Below, one piece after another: positions 34,747 through 42,925 of a stretch of 64,000 nucleotides of DNA; the stretch's first letter is position 1; each line of letters starts with the position of its first letter. Source of the DNA: Planctomycetota bacterium (lineage in GTDB: Bacteria; Planctomycetota; SZUA-567; H5-PLA8); the NCBI GenBank assembly GCA_027493525.1, contig JAOSKN010000003.1, positions 1,674,001 through 1,738,000 of the forward strand, in the 5' to 3' direction. Made by a program: the position numbers and the translations under genes. The notes below the pieces were generated by a model that worked only from the letters and a program-made list of their open reading frames with translations, did no database searches and had not been told where the DNA came from.

Positions 34747-35103
34747 GCCCACCGAGCTGGCCCCGTGTGGGGCTGGCGCGCCCCCGGACGGGTCGCCTTG
34801 CCCTTCCGGCGCGGCGCTGGCGGAAAGAACGCCTTGACGAGTTGCGCTTGCCACAATCCCGGACCTGCCCGAATAGACCTTGAACCCGCGGCCCAAATGA
34901 ACCCCGAGGCTCGCCTTTGGTGAAGCCTAGATATTCTCCAAGGGGGCGCGGTTTCATTGGGGAGCTAGAATCCCAACGGGTAGGTATCATGGATACGTTC
35001 TGGGGCATGATTGGCTATTTTAAGGAACAATTCTTGCAATAATTGCGATTGGGTGTATATTGCTTGGCAATGGGTTACAGTTTTTTACGCTGCGCCTAGT
35101 CAA
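34747..35103. other. Right-end noncoding region before attR
   Basis: About 350 bases lack a convincing gene. The last 100 bases before attR are AT-rich with repeated TTGC/GCAA words (CTTGCAATAATTGCGATTGG and ATATTGCTTGGCAATGG), which could be integrase arm-binding sites. No terminator was found after umuC. Confidence 0.4.
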
Positions 35104-35151
35104 ATGGCATGCAAGAGGTCACGGGTTCAACTCCCGTCAGCTCCACCATTT
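35104..35151 (+). repeat. attR: right direct repeat of the integrated element
   Basis: These 48 bases are identical to 21261-21308, the 3' end of tRNA-Ala plus ATTT. The upstream bases do not form the rest of a tRNA, so this is a partial copy created by integration. Confidence 0.95.
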
Positions 35152-35229
35152 TTGATCCTTCCAACTCCAGAATAGCGCGGCCGATTCCGGCCGCCGAGGC
35201 CGCGTTGAAATTGCAGACGCCGCGCGCCT

Positions 35230-35526
35230 TCATCCTCCCGCCATCGCGCCGACGATTCGCAGCGGCTCGCGGCCTTGCGCGACCGCCTCGGGCAGCGGCG
35301 ACTCGGGCGGCGCGTGGCTGAAGTCCTCTTCGCAGGCATAGAAGCGGATGAAGGGCCGGCGCTTCTTCGTATCGCGATCCCGGATCGCGCCGCGCAGGGC
35401 GGGAAAGCGCGCCTCGAGCGCGTCGAGGATCGCGGCGACGCTGACCGGGCCGGGAATCTCGAGCCCCACCTCGCCCTCGACGCGCGCCAGCGTGCGCAGG
35501 TGCTGGGGCAGCACGACGCGGATCAC
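35230..35526 (-). CDS. MoaD/ThiS-like ubiquitin-fold carrier protein ending in Gly-Gly
   Basis: The 98-residue protein has the small beta-grasp layout of MoaD and ThiS, which carry sulfur as a C-terminal thiocarboxylate. It starts VIRVVLPQHLRTLARVEG, has LEIPGPVSVAAILDALEARF, and ends IVGAMAGG, with the required terminal Gly-Gly. GTG at 35526 overlaps the upstream gene's stop (GTGA), so it is translationally coupled to the BNR-repeat protein. No MoaE, MoeB or ThiF partner lies nearby. It lies immediately right of attR. Whether it serves cofactor synthesis or protein modification is open. Confidence 0.8.
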   Translation of the reverse strand: MIRVVLPQHLRTLARVEGEVGLEIPGPVSVAAILDALEARFPALRGAIRDRDTKKRRPFIRFYACEEDFSHAPPESPLPEAVAQGREPLRIVGAMAGG

Positions 35527-36638
35527 GGCAGCGTCTGGACCTCCACCGACAGCACCGCCGGCAGGTCGCGGACAATGGGCGCCCACGTGTCGCCCGAATC
35601 GGCCGACGCGTACACCTGCCCGCCCGTGGTCCCGAAGTAGACGCCGCACGAATCGAGCGTGTCCACGCTCATCGCGTCGCGCAGCACGTTGACGTAGCAG
35701 TCGCTTTGCGGCAGGCCCTTGGTGAGCGCCTCCCATTCGTTGCCGCCCTTGCGGCTGCGGTAGACGCGCAGCTTGCCTTCCGGCGGGAAGTGCTCGGAGT
35801 CGCTCTTGATCGGCACGACGTAGACGGTCTCGGGCTCGTGCGCGTGTACGGCGATGGGGAAGCCGAAATCGGTCGGCAGGTTCCCGCTGACCTCGCGCCA
35901 CATCTCGCCGGCGTTGTCCGTGCGCAGCACGTCCCAATGCTTCTGCATGAAGAGCACGTTCGGGCGCGAGGGGTGCAACGTGATGCTGTGGACGCAGTGC
36001 CCGACCTCGGCCTTCGGATCCGGCAGTTCGTACTGGGAGCGCAGGCCCTGGTTGATGGGCTTCCAACTCTCCCCGCCGTCGTCGGTCCGGAAGGCGCCGG
36101 CCGCCGAGATCGCGATGTAGATCCGCTTGGAGTTGGCGGGGTCGAGCAGGATCGTATGCAGGCCCATCCCGCCCGCGCCGGGCTGCCAAAGGTCGCCTTT
36201 CACGGCGCGCAGCGCGGGCAGTTCCTGCCAGGACTTGCCGCCGTCGGCCGAACGGAAGAACGCCGCGTCCTCCGCGCCGGCGTAGACGGTCTCCGCGTCA
36301 TGCAGCGAAGGCTCGAGGTGCCAGATGCGCTTGAACTCCCAGGGATGCTGTGTCCCGTCGTACCACTTATGCGTGCCGGGGGTTCCCACGTAGGCGAAGT
36401 GATTGTCCACGGGCTCCCAGGTCTTGCCTCCGTCGTCGGAGCGCGGAATCTGCTGCCCGAACCAGCCGCTGGTCTGCGACGCATAGAGCCGGTCCGGGTT
36501 CAGCGGCGAACCCTTCATGTGGTAGACCTCCCAGCCCGCGAAGTGCGGGCCGTCGACCTTCCACTTTTCGCGCTTCCCGTCCGAGGTCAGGATAAACGCG
36601 CCCTTTTTGGTTCCCACCAGCACGCGGACGCTGCTCAT
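35523..36638 (-). CDS. BNR-repeat (exo-alpha-sialidase-like) beta-propeller protein
   Basis: The 371-residue protein contains six Asp-box-type repeats, S/D-x-D-x-G-x-T-W: RSDDGGKTWEP, RSADGGKSWQE, RTDDGGESWKP, RTDNAGEMWRE, RSRKGGNEWEA and ASADSGDTWAP, spaced about 45-60 residues apart. This is the pattern of sialidase and VPS10-like propellers. There is no signal peptide (it starts MSSVRVLVGTKKGAFILTS) and no full set of sialidase arginines, so hydrolase activity is doubtful. It is followed by, and overlaps, the MoaD-like gene, an arrangement I recall as recurring in several phyla. Function not established. Confidence 0.8.
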   Translation of the reverse strand: MSSVRVLVGTKKGAFILTSDGKREKWKVDGPHFAGWEVYHMKGSPLNPDRLYASQTSGWFGQQIPRSDDGGKTWEPVDNHFAYVGTPGTHKWYDGTQHPWEFKRIWHLEPSLHDAETVYAGAEDAAFFRSADGGKSWQELPALRAVKGDLWQPGAGGMGLHTILLDPANSKRIYIAISAAGAFRTDDGGESWKPINQGLRSQYELPDPKAEVGHCVHSITLHPSRPNVLFMQKHWDVLRTDNAGEMWREVSGNLPTDFGFPIAVHAHEPETVYVVPIKSDSEHFPPEGKLRVYRSRKGGNEWEALTKGLPQSDCYVNVLRDAMSVDTLDSCGVYFGTTGGQVYASADSGDTWAPIVRDLPAVLSVEVQTLP

Positions 36639-36675
36639 GGTTCGGCTCCTGATTGACGCTCGCGCCGCGGCGGGT

Positions 36676-37032
36676 TCAAGCCTCTACGATGATCCTGAAG
36701 CCGCCGAACATCATGCGCTTGATGTCGAAGGGCATCTTCATCGGGGCCATTTTCGCGAGGCGCGGGTCCGCCATCACTTTCGCGTTGACCTTGTCGCGCT
36801 GCGCGCGGGACTTGTAGACGATCCAGGAAAAGACCGCCGTCTCCCCGCGCTTGAGCTTCATGCCCCGCGGAAACGGCAGCCCGTATTTGACATCCAGGTC
36901 GTCGCCCACGCACTCGCGGTACTCGAGCGCCCCGTGGTCCTTCCAGACCTTGCCGGCCGCCTTCGCCATGCGCCGGTACGCGCTCAGGTTCTTCTTCGGC
37001 ACCGGGATCAGGAAACCGTCAATGTAAGCCAT
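36676..37032 (-). CDS. DUF1428-family protein
   Basis: The 118-residue protein reads MAYIDGFLIPVPKKNLSAYR, then HGALEYRECVGDDL and a late MFGGFRIIVEA, which match the DUF1428 family (dimeric alpha-beta barrel-like proteins of unknown function). The family often appears as a small stand-alone gene, as here. It lies 37 bases upstream of the BNR-repeat gene on the same strand and may be co-transcribed with it. Confidence 0.82.
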   Translation of the reverse strand: MAYIDGFLIPVPKKNLSAYRRMAKAAGKVWKDHGALEYRECVGDDLDVKYGLPFPRGMKLKRGETAVFSWIVYKSRAQRDKVNAKVMADPRLAKMAPMKMPFDIKRMMFGGFRIIVEA

Positions 37033-37162
37033 GCCGCGCCTCCATTCATTACGCTCGGCGAAGGAATCCTCGGCGCCTCCTCGGCGCTGCCGCCGCTCGC
37101 GAGAAATGCGGCGATACGCCCCATGGCGGCCGCTGCCGGGTTCAAGCGCGACGGAATCTCCG

Positions 37163-37822
37163 CTACTCCAGCTTGCCTGAAAAGTGCTGGTCCTGCAGGG
37201 GCGCGAGTACGGTCAGGATCTGGCTCAAGACGCGCGCGGGCGAGCCGACCGACTCGACCTCGGCGACGATGTCCTTCGAGTAGAACTCGAGGACCGGTCG
37301 CGTGGCATCCTCGTAGACTTTCATGCGCCGGCGGATGACCTTCTCGTCGGCGTCGTCGGCGCGGTTCTCCTTCAGCGCGCGCCGGCGCAAGCGCTCGAAC
37401 ATGGCGTTCTCGTCGCGGCAGACCAGGTGGATGATCCGCTGCACCTGGATGTGCTGCTGCAGCACGCGGGCCTGGTTGACCGTGCGCGGGATGCCGTCCA
37501 GGATCAAGAGGTCGTCGTCCGGCTTGAAGTCGCCCAGCGTGGCGTGCGCGTCAAGGTTCTTGGCCCAGAACTTGATCACCACGTCGTCGGGCACCAGTTC
37601 GCCGCGGCTGGTGTATTCGTAGAAAATCTTGCCCAGATCGCTGCGAATGTTGATCACCCGCAGCGCGTCACCCATGGCGAAGTGATAGAAGCCCGGAATC
37701 TGCCCGAGGATGCCGCCCTGGGTTCCCTTGCCCGAGCCCGGCGCGCCCATGAGCAGGACCGCGCGGTAACGCGAATGCCCGGTGACCGACCGGGTGTCGA
37801 CGCCTTTGCGTTCGCCAACCAT
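37163..37822 (-). CDS. Adenylate kinase-like nucleoside monophosphate kinase
   Basis: Adenylate kinases interconvert AMP, ADP and ATP. The 219-residue protein has the P-loop GAPGSGKGTQ near residue 25, the AMP-binding segment MGDALR, LILDGIPRT (the usual DGFPR is DGIPR here), and the lid-region Arg pair in RRRALKENRADDADEKVIRR, followed by YEDATRPVLEFYS. The ATG at 37822 is chosen because GGAG lies eight bases upstream; an upstream ATG would add 15 residues. It lacks the Cys zinc site in the lid. Given the changed motif, another NMP substrate is possible. Confidence 0.83.
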   Translation of the reverse strand: MVGERKGVDTRSVTGHSRYRAVLLMGAPGSGKGTQGGILGQIPGFYHFAMGDALRVINIRSDLGKIFYEYTSRGELVPDDVVIKFWAKNLDAHATLGDFKPDDDLLILDGIPRTVNQARVLQQHIQVQRIIHLVCRDENAMFERLRRRALKENRADDADEKVIRRRMKVYEDATRPVLEFYSKDIVAEVESVGSPARVLSQILTVLAPLQDQHFSGKLE

Positions 37823-37975
37823 CGAGGATTCTCCAGGCCGGAGGGTCCGGGTGCGGGAAGGCTCCAACTTACCGAGTGCCCTTCAGTCTGCAACGGCAGG
37901 GCGCGCGCGAGGTTGAAAGATCGCGGAAAAGCCGTACATACGAGCCCGGCCCGCCCGTTAGCGAAAGGAATGTCC

Positions 37976-38761
37976 ATGCGCCAACTCTGCCCGCTCGCCC
38001 TGTTTGCCCTGCTCCTCGCCGCCGCCCCGCTCCAGGCCGCCGAGCCCGATCCCGAGGCCGTACAGGCCCTGATCAAGCAGCTTGGGGACGAGGACGGCAT
38101 GAAGCGCGAGGAGGCCAGCCGGAAGCTCGGTGAATGGGGCGGCGCCGTCGCCCCCGCCCTCAAGAAAGCCCTCGAGACGGCCGCCGATGCCGAGGTCAAA
38201 GCCCGCCTGGAGGGGCTCGTCGCCCGCCTCGCCCAGGTCGTGGTGACCCTGGAAACCACGCAAGGCGCCATCCGGCTGCGCCTCTTCACCCAGCAGGCGC
38301 CCCTCACCTGCGCCAGCTTCGCCAACCTGGTGCGCCGCGGCTTCTACGACGGCCTGACCTTCCACCGCGTCCTCCCCAATTTCATGATCCAGGGCGGAGA
38401 TCCCCAGGGCAACGGAATGGGAGGACCGGGCTACGCGTTCGAGGACGAATTCGATCCCGAGCTGCGCCACGACCGTCCCGGCATCCTCTCGATGGCCAAC
38501 GCCGGGCCGCGCACCAACGGCAGCCAGTTCTTCGTCACCCACGTCGCCACGCCGCACCTCAACGACAAGCACTCGGTCTTCGGGGTGGTGCTGAGCCGCG
38601 AGGATCAGGCGGTGGTGAACAAGATCCAGCGCGGCGACAAGATCGTCAAAGCCAGCCTCGAAGGCGACGTCTCCGCGCTCTTCGGCAAGATGAAGGAACG
38701 CCTCGCCGAGTGGAACAAGGTCCTCGACCAGCGCTTCAAAAACCTGAAGCCCGCGGAGTAG
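37976..38761 (+). CDS. Secreted cyclophilin-type peptidyl-prolyl isomerase with HEAT-like N-terminus
   Basis: The protein of 261 residues speeds proline isomerisation in other proteins. It has a signal peptide (ending PLQAAEP near residue 23), then a helical module (about 30-85: VQALIKQLGDEDGMKREEAS, RKLGEWGGAVAPALKKALE) resembling one HEAT-like pair, and the cyclophilin domain (about 90-235) with FHRVLPNFMIQGGDP, GTxx-like SMANAGPRTNGSQFFV and LDGKHxVFG-like LNDKHSVFGVV. It is likely periplasmic. The helical module closely resembles that of the PDZ protein at 12136. The ATG at 37976 has GGA about seven bases before it; ATG at 37970 is an alternative. Confidence 0.88.
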   Translation: MRQLCPLALFALLLAAAPLQAAEPDPEAVQALIKQLGDEDGMKREEASRKLGEWGGAVAPALKKALETAADAEVKARLEGLVARLAQVVVTLETTQGAIRLRLFTQQAPLTCASFANLVRRGFYDGLTFHRVLPNFMIQGGDPQGNGMGGPGYAFEDEFDPELRHDRPGILSMANAGPRTNGSQFFVTHVATPHLNDKHSVFGVVLSREDQAVVNKIQRGDKIVKASLEGDVSALFGKMKERLAEWNKVLDQRFKNLKPAE

Positions 38762-38837
38762 CGGCTCGATTTCGGCTTAGGCGGGTCTTCCGTTTGTGTT
38801 AGGATCCGCCTCGAGCATGAGACCCCGGAGCGAAACG

Positions 38838-39164
38838 ATGCGCCGCTTCCGCGCCCTGGCTTGGCTGGCCCTTCCCGCGATCTTCGCGGGCTGCTCGGTC
38901 AAGCGCGACACCAAGGTCGGCGTCGAGCGGGCCAACGTCGTCGCCGCCGAGAAGCGCAAGATCATGCTGATCCAGGACTACTCCAGCCCCGCCGAGGCGC
39001 AGGCCGCGATGGGCCGCGAACCCGACGCGATCCAGCACGACGGCGGCGACGAGATCCATTACTACATCATCCGCGGCGCCGAAGAGGGCGAAGCGCTCCG
39101 CCTCGTCTACCGCGAGGGGCGGCTAATCGGCCGCTCGGCGGTCAAGACCCGGCCCCGCGACTGA
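38838..39164 (+). CDS. Small lipoprotein
   Basis: The 108-residue protein has a lipoprotein signal: MRRFRALAWLALPAIFAGC, with Cys19 in the lipobox. The mature part contains EKRKIMLIQDYSSPAEAQAA and YYIIRGAEEGEALRLVYREG. It is likely anchored in a membrane facing the periplasm. No family is recognised. GGAG lies eight bases before the chosen ATG. Confidence 0.68.
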   Translation: MRRFRALAWLALPAIFAGCSVKRDTKVGVERANVVAAEKRKIMLIQDYSSPAEAQAAMGREPDAIQHDGGDEIHYYIIRGAEEGEALRLVYREGRLIGRSAVKTRPRD

Positions 39165-39206
39165 CGCCCTTTCCCCCTGCCCGCGGCTGGTTACGCTGGG
39201 GGCGCG

Positions 39207-40049
39207 ATGACCGAAACCCCGAGGACTGTCCTGATCACGGGCGCCAGCGCCGGCATCGGCGCGGCCTGCGTCCTGAGGTTCGCCACGGCCGGCTGGCGCG
39301 TGGCCGCCGCCGCGCGCCGGACCGAGCGGCTGGAGACGCTCGCCGCCGAGGCCCGCGCCGCCGCGCCCGGGGCCGAGATTCTGCCCCTGCCTTGCGACGT
39401 GGCCGACTCCGCGTCCGTCGCCGCGGCCTTCCAGGCGCTCCACGCGCGCTTCGGCGCCCTCGACGCCCTCGTCAACAACGCCGGCTACGGCCACTACGGC
39501 ACGCTGGAACAGGCGCGCCTCGAGGATTTCCAGGCGAGCATGGAGACCAACTACCTCGGCGCGGTCCGCTGCACTCAGGCGGCGCTGCCGCTGCTAAAGG
39601 CCGCCGCCGCCGCGCGCGGCGGGCGCTGGGGCGCGAACGTCGTCTGCGTCAGCAGCATCGTCGGCCGGCGCGCCTTCCCCGGCGCCGGAGCCTACTGCGC
39701 GTCCAAGTTTGCGTTGGAGGGCTTCGCCGAGGCGCTGCGCGTCGAACTGCGGAGCCTGCGCATCGGCGTGAGCGTGGTGAACCCCGGCCTGACCCGCACC
39801 GAGTTCTTCGAGAGCGCCGGCGGGCAGCGCCCGCCCGGCTTCCTGCAGCCGGAAGGCGGGATGCCTCCGGAGGTCGTCGCGCGGACGATCCTGCGCTGCG
39901 CGCGCAGCCCGCGCCGCAATGTCTACCTCACGCTCCCGGGCAAGCTGGCCGTGCTGGCCCAGTGGCTCTCGCCGCGCCTGCTGGACGCGGTGCTGGCCCG
40001 CACCTGGCAGGGCAAGGCGCCTGCGCGCGGAAAGAAAGAATCGAGCTGA
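39207..40049 (+). CDS. Short-chain dehydrogenase/reductase
   Basis: SDR enzymes oxidise or reduce alcohols and ketones with NAD(P). The 280-residue protein has the nucleotide motif TGASAGIGAA near residue 11, NNAGYG near residue 90, the catalytic Ser in VSSIVGRR and YCASK near residue 158 (Tyr and Lys). The NPGLTRTEFF segment after the active site is typical of DltE-like or YdfG-like members. The C-terminal extension (about 245-275) may contact a membrane. Substrate unknown. Confidence 0.88.
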   Translation: MTETPRTVLITGASAGIGAACVLRFATAGWRVAAAARRTERLETLAAEARAAAPGAEILPLPCDVADSASVAAAFQALHARFGALDALVNNAGYGHYGTLEQARLEDFQASMETNYLGAVRCTQAALPLLKAAAAARGGRWGANVVCVSSIVGRRAFPGAGAYCASKFALEGFAEALRVELRSLRIGVSVVNPGLTRTEFFESAGGQRPPGFLQPEGGMPPEVVARTILRCARSPRRNVYLTLPGKLAVLAQWLSPRLLDAVLARTWQGKAPARGKKESS

Positions 40050-40058
40050 AGCCGGCCG

Positions 40059-41033
40059 TCAGAACTTCATCAGCGCCTCGAGGAAGGTCAGTTTGTGCTC
40101 CTCGTCCTTGACCACGAGCACCGAGACGTGCGCCTGGCGCACGACCTTCAACGCGACGCTGCCCAGCAGGAAGCGCGCGAACTGCGAGCGCGCGCGGTAG
40201 CCGATGACCACCAGGTCGGCGCGCTCCACGTCGGCCACGCTGCAGATCACCTCCGCGGCCGGGCCGTCCTCCAGAATCGGGACCAGCCTGATCTTCTCGT
40301 TCTGGCGCTGCTTCTGGATCTTCGCGACTTCATCCTCGTGCAGCTTCCGCATCTTCTCGCGCGCCTGGTCGAAGGTCATCCCCGCCTCGATGTACCCGGT
40401 GGGGACCTGGAAGGCGTTGACGATCTCCAGCGATTCCACGTGCTCGCGCTTGGCCAGGTCGATGGCCCAGTCCAGCGCCAGGCGCGAGACGGCCGAGCCG
40501 TCGGTCGCGCAGAGCACGCGCTTGATGTCCGGCGCCACGCACGGGCGGTTCACCACGACGGAGACCGGCGAGATCGTCAGCAGCCGGTTGGCCACCGAAC
40601 CCAGGGGCTCGTCGCGATCCACCCGCCCTCCGTTGGCGCCGATGACGAGCAGGTCCGGCTTCCGCTCGGCGACCACCTTCATGACCTCGTCCACCGGGTT
40701 GCCTTTGCAGACGAGCGCCTCCACCTCGATCGCGGCGTCCTTCTCCAGGTGGGCTAGTTCCGCGTGGACCTTCTCGTTGGCTTCCGCCGCCAGTTCCTTG
40801 GTCAGGTTCTTGACCAGGAAGTCGTAACGCTTGTCCCAGACCTCGACGACGTGCACGACCAGGAGCTTGGCGTCGTAGGCCTCGGCCAACTCCGCGGCCA
40901 TCGCCAGGGCGTGGTGCGAGGTCTCGGTCAGGTCCATCGCGCAGAGCACGCAACGAACGTTGCCGGGACCGGACTTCGAGGCCTTGCGCGACGCCGGCCT
41001 GGCGCTCTTGCGTACGGATGACGGTTTGGCCAT
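40059..41033 (-). CDS. Universal stress protein with two UspA domains
   Basis: The 324-residue protein is a tandem of two UspA-type domains. The first (about 25-165) ends with VIGANGGRVDRDEPLGSVANRLL and the second (about 170-310) with VIGYRARSQFARFLLGSVAL. The first has a near G-x2-G-x9-G-S nucleotide pattern; the second is more changed. USP proteins are linked to stress survival and hypoxia. A basic N-terminal tail (KPSSVRKSARPASRKASK) may bind nucleic acid or partner. It is convergent with the SDR gene, with nine bases between stops. Confidence 0.9.
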   Translation of the reverse strand: MAKPSSVRKSARPASRKASKSGPGNVRCVLCAMDLTETSHHALAMAAELAEAYDAKLLVVHVVEVWDKRYDFLVKNLTKELAAEANEKVHAELAHLEKDAAIEVEALVCKGNPVDEVMKVVAERKPDLLVIGANGGRVDRDEPLGSVANRLLTISPVSVVVNRPCVAPDIKRVLCATDGSAVSRLALDWAIDLAKREHVESLEIVNAFQVPTGYIEAGMTFDQAREKMRKLHEDEVAKIQKQRQNEKIRLVPILEDGPAAEVICSVADVERADLVVIGYRARSQFARFLLGSVALKVVRQAHVSVLVVKDEEHKLTFLEALMKF

Positions 41034-41138
41034 GCCCCTGCCCTCGCAGCCGACTCGAACCGGTGGTGAACGATTGGAAACGCGAATCTAGTGCACGCCG
41101 CGCCGAGCGCCAAGGGACGTTTCGGGCGGGCGCCGCCG

Positions 41139-42083
41139 TCAATCCCGCGGGCCGAAGGACAGGTGCGGAAAGCCCAGTCCGCCGGTCCCGTTGTTGTGCG
41201 TCGGCGAGGTCGTCGGAGGGCGCGGTCCGGCCGCCGGCGGTTTGGCGGGCGCGGGCGGCGCCGGAGGCGCATGGCCCGGCGGACGGGGCCGCGAGGGCGC
41301 CACGAGCACCGGCGGATAGCTGTAGTACGGATAGTTGTAGCGGTCGTAGTAAAGCCGCGAACGCTCGCGCTCCAGCGCGGCCCACTCGGCGTCGAGCCGG
41401 CGGCGTTCCTGCTCGTCTTGCCGGGCCTTCGTGTCGAGCAGCGCGCGCTCGGCCTCGGTCTTCTCCGCCTGCGCCTGCTTCAGGCGCAGGTCCGCCTCCT
41501 GGATCCGGCCCACCAGGTCCTTCCGCCGCGCGTCTTCGGCGCGCCGTTCCGCCTCGTCCCGCGCTTCCGGCGTCACCCACTGGCCGTTGTAACGCACCAG
41601 CCCCAGCGCCTCCTGGCGCTCGTCGCCGCTCACCCAGCGTTCCCCCACCCGCACGTAGCCCAGCGCCTCCCGCGCGGCTTCGTGGCCGGGGTCCAGGGCG
41701 ATGACGCGCTTGAGCGCCTCTTCGCGCTGCCGCGGCAACTCCCGCTGGCCGCACCACCCCGCCAGTTCGAACCACATCGCGCCGGCCTCCGCGCCCGCGG
41801 CTTCGGGGCCGAAGCGGACGTCCAGCGCGGCGGCGCGTTCGTGGTACTCGTCCAGCGGGGTCTTCTTGGCGACGATCTTCTCGATGCGGTCCCGCGCGAT
41901 GCGGACCGTGCCGAAGCTCAGATGCACGACGACCGCGTCGCCGTCCTCGACGACCCGGCCCTCAAGGCTCTTGCCGTTTTTCAGGATCACGATGTCCGCG
42001 CGCGCGGAACCGGCTGGCGCGCAGAACAGGAGCAGCGCAAGAACCGCCGCCGGCCGGAGCCGGCGCGGTGCGCGTGGGAGCAT
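41139..42083 (-). CDS. Exported protein with coiled coil and proline-rich tail
   Basis: The 314-residue protein has a signal peptide (RPAAVLALLLFCAPAGSARA), a small beta region (about 31-80, IVILKNGKSLEGRVVEDGD) and two short repeats of the type YVRVGERWVSGDERQEA and LVRYNGQWVTPEARDEA. A charged coiled coil follows (about 190-245) and a Pro/Ala-rich end. Its ATG overlaps the stop of the next upstream gene (TGATG), so they form an operon. The N-terminal beta region resembles that of the 42926 protein, suggesting a shared domain. Function unknown; an envelope or surface role is likely. Confidence 0.65.
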   Translation of the reverse strand: MLPRAPRRLRPAAVLALLLFCAPAGSARADIVILKNGKSLEGRVVEDGDAVVVHLSFGTVRIARDRIEKIVAKKTPLDEYHERAAALDVRFGPEAAGAEAGAMWFELAGWCGQRELPRQREEALKRVIALDPGHEAAREALGYVRVGERWVSGDERQEALGLVRYNGQWVTPEARDEAERRAEDARRKDLVGRIQEADLRLKQAQAEKTEAERALLDTKARQDEQERRRLDAEWAALERERSRLYYDRYNYPYYSYPPVLVAPSRPRPPGHAPPAPPAPAKPPAAGPRPPTTSPTHNNGTGGLGFPHLSFGPRD

Positions 42084-42781
42084 CAGAAGTCCGCCTTCAC
42101 CGCCTTGACCATGATCAGGATGTCGCCGCCGAGGTTCGCCTTGTTGCCTTCCTCCGCATTGACCCGCTTGGTGGCGATCATGATGTCCATCGTGTCGTTT
42201 TCGGCCTTACCGCGGCTGATCGAGATCCCGTCCTTGATCGAACCCCCGCCGAACTGCTTGATCCGCAAGCGGCTCTTGTCCATCGTTCGCTGGTCGGTCT
42301 GGTCCTTGTTCCGCTTGTCCTTGTACATGCGGTTGAAAATCACGTTGTACACGTCGGGATCGCTGCGGAAGGACGCGAACAGCTCGTCGTCGGTCATGTT
42401 CGCGTTCTCGCCCTTGATGAACGAGGCGCCGACCGAAAGAGCCCTGTTGAACGCCTGGTAGGCCTTGTCTTCGTTCGCTTCCTGGGCCGCCTTCTTCGCG
42501 CGCGTCTCGCGTTCGAACTCGGAGCGCTCGTTGTTCCGGTAGCTCCACATGACGCCGCACGTCACCAGCAGCACCACGAGAATGCCCAGGCAGATCGCCA
42601 GTTCGGTGCCGCCGCCGCCCCCGCCGCGCTTGCGACCCTTCGGCTTGGGCTCTTCCGCGGCTCCGCGCTGAGATCCGCGGGCCGAAGCCCGCGCGGATGC
42701 CCGCGCCGGTGGGCTCTCCGCCCGCCCCGATGCGCGGCCGCTGGCGCGTGCCGATTGGCGTCCACTTCGCCTCGTCGCCAT
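42083..42781 (-). CDS. Single-pass membrane protein with basic N-terminus
   Basis: The 232-residue protein has an Arg/Ser/Ala-rich cytoplasmic segment (about 1-58), a single membrane helix (ELAICLGILVVLLVTCGVMW) and a mostly hydrophilic outer part ending ILIMVKAVKADF. No family is recognised. It starts with ATG at 42781, with GGGGAGG ten bases upstream. It lies between two exported proteins in one operon and may form a complex with them. Confidence 0.62.
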   Translation of the reverse strand: MATRRSGRQSARASGRASGRAESPPARASARASARGSQRGAAEEPKPKGRKRGGGGGGTELAICLGILVVLLVTCGVMWSYRNNERSEFERETRAKKAAQEANEDKAYQAFNRALSVGASFIKGENANMTDDELFASFRSDPDVYNVIFNRMYKDKRNKDQTDQRTMDKSRLRIKQFGGGSIKDGISISRGKAENDTMDIMIATKRVNAEEGNKANLGGDILIMVKAVKADF

Positions 42782-42925
42782 GGTTCGGAGTCCTCCCCTG
42801 CGCGTGCTCGTCAGGCGCTCTACCTTACGCCTTGATAGCAATAGTTTAAGGTAGGGTCAAGGTGCAATCCCAGACCCTTTTGGCTTAACGAACGATTAGC
42901 TCAAGACTTGCGATTATTCCGCGGC

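Larger units (their letters stand above)
21309..35151. mobile_element. 13.8-kb integrated element in tRNA-Ala(GGC), satellite-like
   Basis: The element is delimited by the 48-bp attL and attR repeats. Its first gene, next to attL and reading inward, is a tyrosine integrase. It then encodes helper proteins of unknown role, a replication initiator, a primase-helicase, a DUF1580-like protein, two small-terminase-like proteins, a PLD-like protein, an HExxH protein, a coiled-coil protein and an SRAP/umuD/umuC cassette. Nearly all genes read left to right and many overlap by four bases. No large terminase, portal, protease-capsid, tail, lysis or conjugation gene is visible. Size, tRNA site and gene content resemble phage-inducible chromosomal islands, but no helper-phage link is shown by sequence. 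Alternatives are a remnant prophage or a replicating integrative plasmid. Confidence 0.85.

Noticed and set aside
35104..35151. Second tRNA-Ala gene
   Set aside because: Only the 3' portion is present; upstream bases do not supply the acceptor or D arms, so it is attR.
21309..35151. Complete prophage
   Set aside because: No large terminase, portal, major capsid, tail or lysis genes were found between attL and attR.
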